From contig NC_080419.1 in NCBI RefSeq assembly GCF_029873635.1, forward strand, positions 71,795,097 to 71,859,096: a stretch of DNA of 64,000 nucleotides, written 5' to 3'. Positions 23,466 to 37,171 of this stretch are shown here, one piece after another. Below the pieces are notes generated by a model. That model saw nothing but the letters and a program-made list of their open reading frames with translations. It did not search any database and was not told the origin of the DNA. Source of the stretch: Malania oleifera. Its lineage: Eukaryota; Streptophyta; Magnoliopsida; Santalales; Ximeniaceae. The position numbers and the translations under genes are program-made. Numbering within the stretch: position 1 is the first letter of the stretch; every line of letters starts with the position of its first letter.

Positions 23466-25874
23466 GATCGTTCGCTCCCCAAGTCAACGTGTTCTTTTTG
23501 TTTTTGATTTTTGTTTTACTTTACCCTCTTTTTTGTATGTTGTTTTTTGAATGTAGTGTAGGTGAGTGACACACACAAGCACCGTAAAGAAAAAGCAAAA
23601 TGATAAAGAAATATAGAGGCATTCCTTCCCTGTAATTCCTTTTTGAACATGTGCAGCCATAGTTTGTCTTCTAATGTAAATATCAATTGGGGTATTCCCC
23701 TGCTTTTAAGCAGTTGTGTTCCCTCTTCGTTCAATTCCCCTCTGCTTGTTTTCCGTCTGGCTTTATTTATTTATTTATTTTTGCATTAAGGAAGCAAAAT
23801 CTGGGTTTAAATTGTCATATGGGTAATAATTATTCTCAAATTTCATTATAGAAATGTCTATTTTTTTTTTCTTATTTCGAAGTTACTGGTTGAAAAATTT
23901 ATATTTTATTTGAAAATATTGAATTTTTTTAGAAAACCCTTTGCAAGAGCAAAGCTTTGAAAACAAGTTAGAAGTTAGAAAACTCAATACTTCAGAGGTG
24001 ATTACTTTGAAAAAGCAAAGTTATTTTTTTTTAATTTTAACTTTGAAAGTCAAGAGGCAACATCTGAAAAATGCGTAGAAACCACATCTTCAATTGATTA
24101 TTTAAAAAAAAAATGAAAAGAACCATAAAACTAGATTTGACTATAGTGTGTTTTGACTGATCAACATTACTGAAATGTTATTAAAAGAAAAAAAGAAAAA
24201 CACCAAAATTTGGCCTCTGGATTGGGCACTCAATCAATCACGACTAAGGCTGGTAAACCATAGAGTTCAAGGGTTAGTCAAATGTGCCTAAGGTTAGTCT
24301 ATTGCCTGGAGGCTTTCTTACTTTTTCCTTTCAATTTTGCATTTTGATGGTTCTAATGTCTAAATCTTATCTTCTCCTATCTTTAAATGATATGTTGATT
24401 TGGAATTGGAACATACATACATAGAAATGAATGATTATTTTTTTTTATTATCAAATATTCAAATTTTAAAATATGGAATGCCAAAACCAAATATTGCTTG
24501 GCATAGTCCTTCTCACTACATTAAAGACTCACAAAAAAGTATTGATATACTAAAAAATTACATGATACAAACTCACTTCACGATACCATATATGATTTTG
24601 TGTAAAACAATGGTGAAACTCGAAAATAAATCAAAATACGGTGATAGAACAGACTTGAAGATGTGCAACAATGTCTTTCAAGTGGGAGATTCACTCTTTT
24701 AAGTATTCACACCCAAAAGAACGCAAGAAAAAGAAGAAATATTGATGCAATCTCCTCAAAACTTTTTCCAAAAACCCCAAAGGACTCGAACTTTTTGTAT
24801 TTTTCCCCTTATCCCTACTTGGACACGCAAGAAATGGTCCATGGATGATCTATATGGTCGAGGGAAATGGGAATTAGAGATTTTGAATGTTAAATTCAAA
24901 ATCTGAACCACCATAACATCAAATGCCAACTAAAAATGAGGACATTTGGCACGCTCGGATCCACCAACCAATCAAATCAATCAAATTTAAAATTTAAATT
25001 TTAACTGAACTAGTTGACCACCCCATGAAGGTTGATCGACCACTATCAGGTGGTGCCAAAATCTCTTCATGCATGCACAAAAAAATGGGGAAGAAAAAGG
25101 GGTTGATTGACTACTTTTAAGTGACCAATTGACTGCAAATGCAGTATTTCTTCATTCTTTGTTTTTTAGTTTAACTTTTCATATGTTCAACTAAGTTATA
25201 AAATAATTTGGACAAAAAATAACTATCAACAATCATTAAATATGATATTTAGTTAGACTTATAAAACAAGCTCAAATTTGACTAACCGTCCAATTTGAAT
25301 TGATTTTTAAACTATATTTTATTTTTTAAATACATATTTGGTTATTTAATTTGCATGGGATGTATAGAACATATATTTTGGAGCAATATAATTATCTATA
25401 TATTTTTCTTCAATTATTAGTATTATTTATTTATTTTTCATATATTTGCAAAAATTTTGAAACAATTATTTAATTATATTGTCATACTTATGTCAACTAG
25501 TTGACCAAAAACAGTCATTGGGTGCTCGATTTATGTATAAGTTTAATTTTTAAAAATAATTGTTCTTAATTGATCAATTTTCTCAACTTAATTTGTTATA
25601 CTAATGTCATTTTCTTTATTTATCCTATCACAATTGAATGAAGGGGTAATTTTTCATTTTATTAGGGCTAAAACTCTATTTTATTTTTCACTAGCCTTAG
25701 GGTAAGTTTGACACCTCTTTTTGCCTCAATTCCTCCTTTTTTATTTTATTTTTTTATGGTAAATAACTTTTCTAACTTTTAGAAGATAACTTTTAACTTT
25801 TTCGGGGAGATTTTAAAAGTTAGGAATTTGAAACTTTTAAAAACAAAAGACTAATTTTTTTTTTGGAAGATAAT
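23466..25874. other. 3' flank of the DUF8003-type gene, AT-rich, no gene
   Basis: The first few hundred bases are the presumed 3' UTR (a TTTATTTATTTATTT tract near 23762). The rest is AT-rich. 25258-25530 and 25560-25680 share diverged sequence with the element at 59356-60601 (for example TTTGGAGCAATATAATTATC against TTTTGGAACAATATAATTATC). The open frame at 24400-24702 matches nothing I recognise and has no supporting context. Confidence 0.5.
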
Positions 25875-25883
25875 TGTGAGGAT

Positions 25884-27901
25884 TGTTGACCTAGTTGGTC
25901 ATATCCCGGTTTGGATAATGACAAATGCATTTGGTACTAATGTTTGTACTGAGACTTGAATGCAGGTTCACCTTACGCGTGTATTCGAATAGAAAGCCAT
26001 ATCATGATGGCGTACGGTGATCAAGCAGAAGGTTGAAGAAAATTATGTTGTAGTTGTAATTATTTTCATTTTCTTCATTATGAGATGTAATTTAATTATG
26101 AACTGTACCTCAATACGGCTTGTAATAAGTTGCATCATGCATGATAGGTAGGTGTGCTCAAAACGACCTTAGTTGAACTTTAGGTTCCTACACATAATGC
26201 ACTAAGTCCCCTATATCACATAATTTATCAAGGGAATTGATTGGAGTATAATTGGACTAAAAGGACCAAATTTTGTAAGTGGTTAGGCGACCGAACCTGA
26301 CAGTTCAAATTGTCTTGGTCGACCGAATCGTGGACTGGTCAACAAGTTGACCTATGTTCGGCATACTGAACCAAAATGTATACATCTTCCATGGTTGACC
26401 GAACCTGTGTCAGGTCACTTTTTCACCAACCCGAGCGCTCGAACATTATGTTCAATTTAGCCTTGGGCGACCGAACTTGTGAGTTCGGTTAACCGAACTT
26501 CAGATCGAGCACCCGAAACACAGTCTTTTGGAAAATCGCCTCAATTTAGCAAACCAAACTGATTTTAAGGCACCAGAACCATTAAAATGACTTTTTGTGC
26601 TATGTCTGTTCGGGCACCCGAACTTATGCTCGGGCACCCGAAACAATCAAGTTGGATTTATTTTTACCAAGATTAAAGAGGGGTAAACAAGGTTAATTTT
26701 CTTAATTGGTTTTCAAACAAAATTAATAATACCCTATATGTCCCCTACGGTCATAATTTGCCTCTTGCCTATAAATACTAGTTCATTTGCAAAAATTAGC
26801 AAGGATTAGTAAAGATCATTAAGGCCAAATTCTCTCAAAATTCCAAAATTCTATTTTAGCCTATACTACTCCCATACACTCAAAAACTTCATTTTTCTTG
26901 ATTATCCAAGAGTTGTGAGTGTGCTTAGAGTTTTGTGCTTCATTTCCATTAGCTTAAAATTCTCATTTGTTGTGCTTATTGTTTGATTTTATTATTAAGA
27001 GTAAAGCTTAAAGTTCTCCCACCGATTTTATTTCATAGATCTTGTGTGGGAAGACTTAGAAGCTTGTGATTCTTGTATTGTCATTGCAAGTTACCTTAGT
27101 TTGTATTTTTGTGTGCAAAAATTATTTTCAAGTTTGCATTCAAACATCTCTTGTGCTTAGTTTTTTAAGAACATTTTGTTGAGATTCTTTGAATCATCTT
27201 ACTAGCATTTTTTGAAACCCTAAATTGATATTGTGATATTCAATATTATGTTTCAAAGCTTGCTTAGATATACACTCTAGATCCTGATTGCTTATCTATA
27301 CTTGATTGAGTGTTTAGCACACATCATTAAGCACTGGGCATATTTTTCTATCATTTGTGCTTGCGTTATTATTTGAGCTATATTGTGGTACATATATGCT
27401 TGTTTGAAGAAGCATTTTTCAGTGTACAAAAAATTTCATATACATTTGTTGTATTCTAGGCGTGGGTCTGAAGAGGGAGACTAGCCCCGTTGAATAGTCT
27501 CGGATTGGTTTAGATCCGATTATGAAAATTAGGTGCACCATCCTGGTAAGGTGTAGGTTGAAGTCAACCCCGCTAATTGATCTGGTTGTAACCGGTGCCA
27601 CTCCACCCATTAAGTGAGCTGTAGTGGAATCCTTGTGCTGGTGAGCCAAGGCGGGGATATAGGCACAGTTGGCAGAACCCCGATAACATATCTGGTGTTG
27701 ATTTTATTTTCCGCAATTTACTTTCTGCACCTGTATGTTTTATGTTTATTGTTTAAATATTTGATTGGGATTGTGAATACATAAAAAGACTCTAGGTTTG
27801 TGAAATACTGCTTGCTGAATTAGTTGAACTTAGGAATAAATTTTAAATCTCCAATTCACCCCCCCCCCCCCCCACCACTTGGGATTGCACCAAAGCTAAC
27901 A
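25884..27901 (+). mobile_element. Solo LTR (2,018 bp) with AGGAT target-site duplication
   Basis: It starts TGTTGACC and ends GCTAACA, and is flanked on both sides by AGGAT (25879-25883 and 27902-27906), so both ends are exact. A TATA box (TATAAATA, 26770-26777), a poly-C tract near the 3' end and no internal PBS, PPT or coding sequence identify a solo LTR left by LTR-LTR recombination. The upstream part (26285-26645) carries about ten GACCGAAC/CACCCGAAC motifs. Confidence 0.85.
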
Positions 27902-28850
27902 AGGATTGGTGTGATCCTAAAAGGGGGGGGGGGGGTGAATTGAATTTTTACTTTTGCTACTTATTTAACCAATTCACAAATAATATCCCAAACAAAATTT
28001 AAGGCGTGCATGTAAAACAATCACAACAATATACAAGCAATTACAACGAAGTAAATGTAAACATACACATGCGGAAATTTAAATAGTATAGGGAAAAAGA
28101 GAACTACACCAAGATTTTTATGAGGTTCGGCTATCCCTACCTATGTCCTTGTCTCGAGAAAACCACCTGAGGATTTCCACTATAACACTCCTTTAAACCA
28201 GGCGGAGCCACCCGTTACACACTCCTTATAGGTGGAGCCACCTCTTCGAGCAATATCCCCTCACTCGGTCCACTCCTTATAAGTAGAGCCACCTCTCCAA
28301 ACAATATCCCCTCGCTTAGCCCACTCCTTATAGGTAAAGCCACCTCTCCAAATGATATCCCCTCACTTGGTATGGTTCACAACCCGAACTACAAATACAA
28401 ATGATTTGAAAATAAATTTTGCGTACAAGGAATTCTTCTTCAACAGTTGATTTGTATAATGAAAAATACTTCTAAATGCACTCTCAAATGATTTTAAATA
28501 TGAAGCTCAATAGATTAGAAGTAATCCTCTCAAAAATATTTTTGCAAGAAAATGAGATTATGGAAAATGATTTTTTTAAGATTGACCTTTGAAAAATCAA
28601 ATACAAGAAGGCTTTGAAGCAATAAATATGAGTGTGGATATAAGCTCAAGCCTTTCAAGAAACCCTTAAAATTTTTTCTCCAAAAAGTATTTTCAAAAGA
28701 AGAATAGGAGAAGTATGATATTTGATCTTCAAAAAAAGTATAAAAATATAAACAAAAATCAAAGAATATGTAAATATGCTCTCAAGATGTTTTTCCAACT
28801 TTCTCCAAGTGTTTAAACTTGGTACTTATAGGAAAAAATCATATAGAGCT

Positions 28851-30725
28851 TATTGGGAGTCCCAGCCCGGAGTATATAATTTAGAGGGGGGGTGAATAGA
28901 CTCTTTTGGCGAAATACGTATTTTTCTATAAAATAAAAACTCTTGACAAGATACAAGAAATTATATCGCAATATAAATATAAATCATGCACAAGATATAA
29001 AATAAAGAATGTAAGGGAGAGAGAACAACACCAGTATTTTTACGTGGTTCGGCACCAAGCCTACGTCCACGCCTTAGCACCAAGCCAAGGATTCCACAAT
29101 CCACTAAAGATACTCCTTCACTGGCAGAGAAGCCTTACAACTCGAGAACAAATCCCTACACTTGGGAACGAACCCCTACCGCGCTCACCAAGAGCCTTCG
29201 GTTCGGTTCACAAAGAATCTTACCACAATGGTTCACAAAGAACCTTACAAGAGATTGGAAATACAATTTAATGCTCCTTAAATGAGCCAATATGAAACAT
29301 AACCAAATACTCACTCTATTCTCTCAAGGAATGAATCTTACAAGATAAGTGAGCAAGAGAGGATTGAGCACTTGTCAAGAATAACTAAAATGCAAAGTGC
29401 AAAGTGCTTAGGTTTTGGATAAAATGATATTTTTCACAAATATGATCAACAATGCTCAAAACCATATTAATACAAGTCTAAAAGCTTGTATTTATAGCCC
29501 AAGAACCTTAGGAGCCGTTAACTAGCCGTTGGGGGGAAGAAAAAATACTTTATTTGGCCAACTAGCCGTTTTCCACTCGTTGGGGAGCTTCTGCCCAGAA
29601 TTCGTCAACGAAATCTGAATTTCGTTGATGAGGTCCCTGAATCAGAAAAAGTCACCAAAATAAAAGTTGTGGAATTTTGTCTTAGCTTTCCAGGGACACC
29701 AAGATCGTCCCATTTGAACTTTTTTAGAAAAATTTATGCCCAAAATACCGTAAGGTGTTCAGGACTCAAGACTGCACTACTGCAGTGACGATTACTTTGT
29801 TTTTCCTTGTCAAAAAGTGTTTTAATGACTCAAATCATTCTTGGACAAAATTATATGAAATATATTAAGTCTAATGAAGATTAAAACTCATCCAAATGAG
29901 TTTCCTTTTGAATATAAGATATTTTAATTAATAAAACACGTTTGAAAACCCATTTTGATATCTTATATGCTTAGTATGTCCTTTTGTAAATATACTCAAC
30001 TTTCTTTGAACCTTTAGGACATTAAACTTGTTTTAATATAATCGGAACTAAGTATAAAAATGTTCTTAAAACTAGGATGTTAAAAACTTGTCCCTTTGAA
30101 AACATATTTGAGTTTTAGGATTTAGTTGACAAACTCTTATTTTAACTTAGAAAGCCATGAAAGGTGAGTATGTGTTTATGTCTTTAGTGCAATCCAATAA
30201 ACTCATGTGTCCTAATATGCTTATGCAATGGCTCAACTCTTACTCATAAAATCATGCAAGACACACACCGCAAGATTTATAATACGCACTCACTCACACA
30301 ACCCTTATTATAATTAATTTATACACAATAAAAACTCCGGGATGTGCTTTGGTGCTTCTGAGTCAGTGTCCTTCCGATCTTTTCTATTTGATGTCTACGA
30401 GATCCGATCTTTGCTTCTGATTTGGTACCTCTGTGTATCTGACACTATGTACCTATACTACATAAGATTTGCAAGGATGGAAAATACTAGAAACAACAAC
30501 TAGGTTAATATCATCAAAACATATAAGCCAAGATAGTGTAGCTGACAGGGCTAACATTCTCCCCCTTTTTGATGATGTCTAACCTATTAAGAATCTACTT
30601 AATCTTTGCATTTGTGTTTGTTCTTACTAAGGCTTATTGTGCAAAGATAATCCTACTTAGAACCACTAATGGGTTGTTATCATCCAAACAAGACAATTAA
30701 GTTTACGTAGCCTTTATGGCTAACA
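28851..30725 (-). mobile_element. Solo LTR of the same family as the element at 35211-42407
   Basis: In reverse complement it aligns end to end with the LTRs at 35211-37112 and 40469-42407: AGTCCCAGCCCGG ... TTTAGAGGG at one end, the GGCTACGTAA-type leader at the other. The flanks GAGCT (28846-28850) and TAGCT (30726-30730) are a one-mismatch 5-bp target duplication. It is inserted in the minus-strand LTR of the older element and is slightly degraded at the left terminus. Confidence 0.75.
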
Positions 30726-31521
30726 TAGCTGTTATATGACCATCAGAGTATTAAATATAAGTTTCTTTCGAAAACTAGTTGTTTTTCAGCCATTGGCGTT
30801 CAGTTCTCGATGTTAATCGTCGACGAGAGCTGTCCAATTGTCGACGAGTGACCTTCAGTCATCGACGAGTCACCCCTTTTCGTCGACGAGTCACCTAGGC
30901 TGAAAAGCACATTTAGCTACTGGAGTTTTTTGTCGACGACTCAAATATCATTCGTCGACGAGTCATGCCCATTCATCGACGATTGACCTAGGCAGAAACT
31001 CAATAAGGCTACTAGTTTTATTAGTTGACGAATGCACTACATTAGTCGACAACTGCTCAGTTTTTACATGCCAAAAAGCCTTCTAATTGAGTTTCAACTT
31101 TGTTTTGAACTTCAAAAAGATTTCAAACTTTTTGTATGAGTTTAACTTTTAAGAGAAAGGTTTTCCATGAAAATTTAAGTTCCTAAGGTCAATCTATGGT
31201 CATTTTTTAGGGCTTTAATTTAAATCAAATGAAATGCATGCACAATTGAAACCTAATAACAATACAACTGAAAAATAAAGGTCTTCAAGCTTTGCTCTTC
31301 GATTTCCATGGAATGCTCCAAGATATATGAGAGCGTGTAAGTGCTTCATGGCTTCCATTTTGCATCTGTCATTTGTGCTTTCTGAAAGATAAACATGTTC
31401 ATATACTTAACGCACAAAATGAGATGCTTTGATTTTTCATTATCAAGATGGGATAGGACTCAAAAAGTCAACAATCTCTTGATGATGACAAACACATGAG
31501 CAAAATGAGGTCTGCCTAACA

Positions 31522-34500
31522 AGGCTCCCCCTTACAATATGCATAATTTCAACAGAATAAACAATATAATTCAAGCATATTCAACATGAAGACTTGTGAA
31601 TTTTTAAGTTGAACAATTGAGTTCAGTTTAGTTCAATGTGCAACATGTATTGAAGCTGACTTTGAAAAATATTCAGTTAACAAGCAAAGTCACATGATAC
31701 ATTAATGATTACAATTTCATAACAAGTATAATGTCTATAAACATTTCCAATTGTGAATAACAAAAGACAGGAGGATACGAATTGTAAAAGAGTTATGATA
31801 AGTTTTCTCAAAAACTTCTCCCCCTTTTGTCATCGGCAAAAGGGCTAAACATCTCCCATTTTTCAAAGAGAATCATTTAAACAACAAAACCCTTAAATAT
31901 TTGAATTTCATGACAAAAATTGAGTTTTAGAAAATTACAAATAGCACATGTCATGAATACCTTTGAGTTTACAAACTTGAAGCAAAACATAAGATTTATC
32001 TTTTATAAGTTCATTTCTTGACATAAGAATTTTTTTTAAAAAAATTCTCTTTTGATATTATCAGCAAGCACTGTGGACTATGCTTGCTTGTAAATTTCAA
32101 AGTGAATTTAATATAAAGTTCGGGCAAGCTTTATTTTTCTGGTAAGCATTTAAACATTTATCAAGTCAAAATTCATACTTCAACTAGAAAGAGCAACCAT
32201 ATAGATCCTAAAACCATAAGAAAGTTTAATGCAAGATTATATGGCTAAGCTTAGAACTATTGTGCCTAAGCGACATATTTTCACTTAAGATTTACTATGA
32301 GCACAAAAAACATTTTGCTTAAACATACATGCCACAGTAAGCTTTTAAAAGAAATCTAAGCCAAAGGATGGGTGAGTGTAAAAAAATAGAGTTTTTAATT
32401 TCAAAAGCTCCCCTCTTTAACTAAGTACTAACTTAGATACAGTGAATGCATTTTCAATTTAAAACATTTTTACTGAGAAATGATCAAGCCATTTTTTGTC
32501 CAACCAGTACAATTATTCCTAGAGAACACACATACAACATAAAGGACTGAGTTTGAGTTATGTAAAGTGTTCATAAATCCCAAGAACAATCCATATCAAT
32601 TTATGATTCCATAAGAGTAGGATATGATGTTCATGGTTTTCAGAAGAGCTTCAGGACTCAAAAAAAAAAAAACAATAGTAATATGATGCATATGAGTTCA
32701 TCTCAGAAATAATTTAAAATATTTCTCCTAGGATGGAGCTCAGCTCCCTTTTATGTTCTTATGCACATAAAAGTGCATTTTCAGTCAAGGATGAATTTCA
32801 TTTATCAAATCATTTGTCATACAATCATCCATCATAAGAATTTCATCATGCAACAAATTTTAAACATTCAACACATAGTTACTGCATATTGCATTCCATT
32901 CAACATACGATACATAACCAATCAAGGCTATTCTCAATAATTATGCAATGATTGTGCAGTTGGGGTTCAATTATGAAGATGACACAACTCAAATGAGTGT
33001 GTGTGAAATGAAAATTTCCCTTATGTCATGCATTTACTCACAGTTTATGGACTTTAATCAAAGCATTTAATATTGAATTCAATTCAAAATGATTAACCAT
33101 TTAGGTCCTGAATGAAGTTCAAAATCAAAAGCTTAGACCAAATGGTGTCCATGAACTAGATTTTCCTAAGATTAGAGAACATGTATACGATTTAGAGCAT
33201 TCTAGGAAAAATCTATTTTAACAAAAATTGGGCAGCATGCCATTTGTAAGTAGTTCATTTTTCCATCATGCAGTTCACAAGAACATGAGTATTCATCTTA
33301 AAGAACCTATCATTGCTTTTAGATTTTGATAAGTATTAGGATCTAGTAGACTTTCGTCTTATCCTATGAGGTTTCATATTAGACTCTCAAAGAGACAACC
33401 TATTTTGTGTACAGATTTACGAAGCATTTGATTATAGGTTGTTCTTTTGTGATATTAATAGAGAGTTAAGGATCATACTAAGTTAGCTCATCTCATGATG
33501 ATATCAACAAATTTTTCCACTATCATTATCGTAGAGTACATATTTATATATTTTCCTCTCAAGATTTTCATTCTAAAAATGTGGAAAGCTAGTAGCTCTA
33601 GAATATGATTAAGCATTAAAACTCCAAGATGAGCTTAGGGTTAGATGATACATAGTATAAGATTCATTCCCTAAGGTTCAAGCTTATGCAATGGACAAAA
33701 TATGCTTAACTTTAGATTTTCATATGTAAGCAAGAATTAGGCATTACGAATCATTTAGAAAATTTGTCCATTGGAAGTGGATTTACTCAAGCATGCTTCT
33801 GAGATTTTATTCAAGAGTTGATGATTTATGTTATTTATCTCAAAAATACAAGGTTCCAAATATTGTAACCAATTAAGCCCTTAACCTTTACTTTAAACAT
33901 TTCAAAGGAATGATATGGATTGTGTGGAGACCAATGTCACATTCAAGCAAAAATTATCTCATTCCTTTTTAGTTCAAGGTTAGCATGTTATAGCCAATAT
34001 TTTCATATTTTAACCAATTATTTAGATATATAGTAAGCGATTGGATTGGATATATTATTTGAACTTTTCGTATTGGCTTGATTCTCTAAGGTTCTTAGTA
34101 TAGTAAATATGTATACTAAGATTTGTCATTTTAAGGAGAAGCCACTTCCCAAGCATTTGGTCATCACTATCCCTTTTTCATGGATGGTTAACTTTAATAA
34201 GTTCTCAATCCTAAGATCTAAGGAGGAGTCATTGGGGCTCGTTTTGGTACCCATTTTTCTTTGAGTCTCGATGGGTTAGAACCCGGTGATTCTTTGAATT
34301 TCCAAACTTGTTTGACTTTCACACCTTTCCTTTTAATTAGGCAATCAAATTTGATGTGGTCCTTCTTTTTACATAAGAAGCACGTGGTGTGAGCATAAGC
34401 ACTAGAGGAGGTACTAGCATAGTATTTTGATACTTTTACAAAGTACCCCATGTAAAGGTTCTTTTTCTTCTTATTTTCAATTTCATTGTATCCTATACCC

Positions 34501-34573
34501 TCCTTGTCTAAAGTCATTGCAATCTTTATACAACAAGCGGTTAAGCTAATTGCAACCGAACTCTGATACCAAT
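31522..34573 (-). mobile_element. Interior of a degraded gag-only minus-strand Copia element
   Basis: It is bounded by a polypurine-like tract on the left and a primer-binding site on the right (CTCTGATACCA at 34561-34571, the complement of the initiator-Met tRNA PBS TGGTATCAGAG). The only coding remnant is the gag C-terminus at 34218-34517. The remaining 2.7 kb is AT-rich with no polymerase motif. A second polypurine-like stretch (TTCTCCCCCTTTTGTC on the plus strand, near 31807) may mark an older boundary. Confidence 0.6.
34218..34517 (-). pseudogene. Copia gag C-terminus with CCHC zinc knuckle
   Basis: This 99-codon frame contains CFLCKKKDHIKFDC, a C-x2-C-x4-H-x4-C nucleocapsid knuckle, followed by the basic tail ending EKWVPKRA, as at the end of Tork/Sire-type gag. 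It starts only about 45 bp inside the PBS, so the N-terminal UBN2 capsid part has been deleted. No protease or pol follows. Confidence 0.75.
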
Positions 34574-35210
34574 TGAGAGTTATGGTGAGATCCCGAGAGG
34601 GGGGGTGAATTGGGTATTAAAAATTTCTTCCTAGGTTAAGTGTATTCAATTTTAAACCTCAACCAGTACTACTCAACCTCGGGTCACTCTAAGCAGTCTT
34701 AAATCCTCCGACTAATCAATTATGCTTATGTTTAAAGTAAATATGACATTTTCAACACTTTGACATTAGCATACAAATACCACATCATATCCCATATAAA
34801 CTTTGAAGCGTATATGTAAAATGATTAGCCACTGAATGCGAACATACACGTGTGCAACATATCTTATGTAAATTAATTTTATGTATGCAAATAATTAAAA
34901 TAATAAATTTACAAGCATACACATATGGAAATTAATGTGAATAAAATAAAGGAGATAGAGAGAGAGAGACACACACACACAATTTTTTATCGAGCTTTGG
35001 ACAATGTTGCCAACGTCCCCACCTTGGGCATACTCCCCAAGGATTCCACTAACCTGCTCACTTAACCAAGCGGAGTAGAAGCCGTTTACAACTCCTTATG
35101 AGGCGGAGCCTTCCCAGCTCAAATCACAGGACTAAACCACAACAAATACAGCCTCCCTTTACGAGGTGAGGAATACCCCAGCTTAATTATCAGGCTAAAC
35201 CCAACTGGTC
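34574..35210 (-). repeat. 5' LTR (left part) of a minus-strand Copia, split by the element at 35211
   Basis: It begins TGAGAGTTATGG directly after the PBS complement and carries the usual GAGAGGGGGGGTGAATT terminus (reverse sense). Its remainder resumes after 42412, where the matching GGGGCGGAGACTCCCCAG stretch continues. Its layout parallels the LTR at 27902-31521 but the sequence is clearly diverged, so the two may not belong to one element. Confidence 0.6.
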
Positions 35211-37171
35211 TGTTAGCCTTAGAGGCTACGTAAACTTAATTGTCTTATTTTGTGATAACAACCCATTAGTGGTTCTAAGTGAGATTATCTTTGCACAATA
35301 AGTCTTAGTAAGAACAAACACAAATGCAAAGATTAAGTAGATTCTTAATAGGTTCGACATCATCAAAAATGGGGAGAATGTTAGCCCTGACAGTTACACT
35401 ATCTTGGTTTATATATTTTGATGATATTAACCTATTTGTTGTTCCTAGTATTTTCCATCCTTGCAGATCTTATCTAGTATAGGTACAAAGTGTTGGATAC
35501 ATGGAGGTACCAAATCGGAAGCAAAATCGGACTGAGTAGACATCAAATGGGAAAGATCGGAAGGACGCTGACTCAAAAGCACCAAAGCACATCCTGAAGT
35601 TTTTATTGTGTATAAATTAATTGTAATAAAGGTTGTGTGAGTGAGTGCGTATTGTAACTCTTGCGGTGTGTGTCTTGCATGATTTATGGGTAAGAGTTGA
35701 GCCATTGCATAAGCATATTGGGACACATGAGCATATAAGATTGCACTAAAGACATAAACACAAACTCACCTTTCATGACTTTCAAAGTTAAACTTAAAGA
35801 GTTTGTCAAATGAATCCTAAACTCAAATATGTTTTCTAAAGAGACAAGTTTTTAAACATCTTAGTATTTGGAACATCTTCATACTTCCCAATTTATCAAA
35901 ACGAGTCTTGTGTCCTAAAGGTTCAAAGAAAGTCAAGTATATTTATAAAAGGACATACTAAGAATATAAGATATCAAAATGGGTTTTCAAACGTGTTTTA
36001 TTAATCAAGATATCTTATATTCAAGAGAAAACTCATTTGGATTAGTTTTAATCTTCATTAGACTTAATAAATTTCAAATAATTTTGTTCAAGAATGTTTT
36101 GAGTCATTAAAACGCTTTTTGATAAGGAAAAACAAAGTAATCGTGACTACCGTAGTGCAAGCCTTTAGTCTTAAATACTTTTTGGTATTTTGAGCATAAC
36201 TTTTGTTAAAAAATTCCAAATGGGGCGATCTTAGTGTCTCTAGAAAGCTAAGAAAAAATTTCACAACTTTCATGTTGATAACTTTTTCTAATTCAAGGAT
36301 CCCATTGATGAACACAGGGGATTCATTGACGAGGTGCAGTATATGATTAGTCGACGAGTGTAGGGGTCTAGTCGACGAGTCCAACGGACAGAATAATGCT
36401 AACGGAAGGAAAACAGCTAGTTTACCAAATAAAATAGCTTTTCTTCCCCTCAACAACAAGTTAACGGCTCCTAAGGCTCTTTAGTTATAAATACAAGCTA
36501 TTAGACTTGTATTAACATGGTTTTGAAGGTCTTTGAACATTGTTAGTAAAAAACATCATTTTATACAAAACCTAGCACATTGCATATTAGTTCTTCATTA
36601 CATGTGCTCATTCTCTCTTGCTCACTTATTGTGTTTGGTTCAATTCTTGAGAGAATAGTGTGAGGTTTGAGTTGTAAATCATATTTGCTCATTGTAAGGA
36701 GCATTCTTTGTAATCTTTCATCTTCTTGTGAAAGGTTCTTTGTGAACCAAGTCATAAGGTTCTTTGTGAAGCGAATCGGTAAAGGCTCTTTGTGAGCGGT
36801 AAGGATTTGTTTCCGAGTTCGTAAAGCTTGCTCCGCTGCGGAAGGAGCGATTATAGTGGATTGTGGAATCCTTGACTTGGTGCTAAGGCGTGGACGTAGG
36901 TTTGGTGCGGAATCACGTAAAAATACCGGTGTTATTCTTTCCCTCCCTTGCACTCTTTATTTTATATCTTGTGCATGATTTATATTTATATTGCGATATA
37001 ATTTCTTGTATCTTGCCAAGAGTTTTTATTTTGTATAAAAATATGTATTCCGCAAAAAGAGTCTATTCACCCTCCCTCTAGACTATATACTCCCGGGCTG
37101 GGACGTCTAACAAGTTGTATCAGAGTAAGGCGTTTGTATTTTCGGAGTAAAATCCAAAGCGTAAACGATCA

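Larger units (their letters stand above)
25875..31521 (-). mobile_element. Minus-strand Copia-type LTR interrupted by two younger solo LTRs
   Basis: Pieces 25875-25883, 27902-28850 and 30726-31521 join into one LTR of about 1.75 kb once the two solo LTRs and their duplications are removed. On the minus strand it starts TGTTAGGCAGACCTC at 31521, next to a polypurine-like tract (AAGGGGGAGCC, minus strand, 31522 rightwards). It ends near 25875 with the poly-C/GGATCACACC type terminus usual in these elements. It would be the 3' LTR of the degraded minus-strand element whose interior follows to the right. The left boundary is inferred from the solo-LTR target site. Confidence 0.5.

Noticed and set aside
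24400-24702. 100-codon plus-strand frame after the DUF8003 gene
   Set aside because: AT-rich, no motif, no splice or promoter context; likely chance.
28906-29271. 121-codon plus-strand frame
   Set aside because: It lies entirely within a solo LTR and is not conserved as an open frame in the two sister LTRs.
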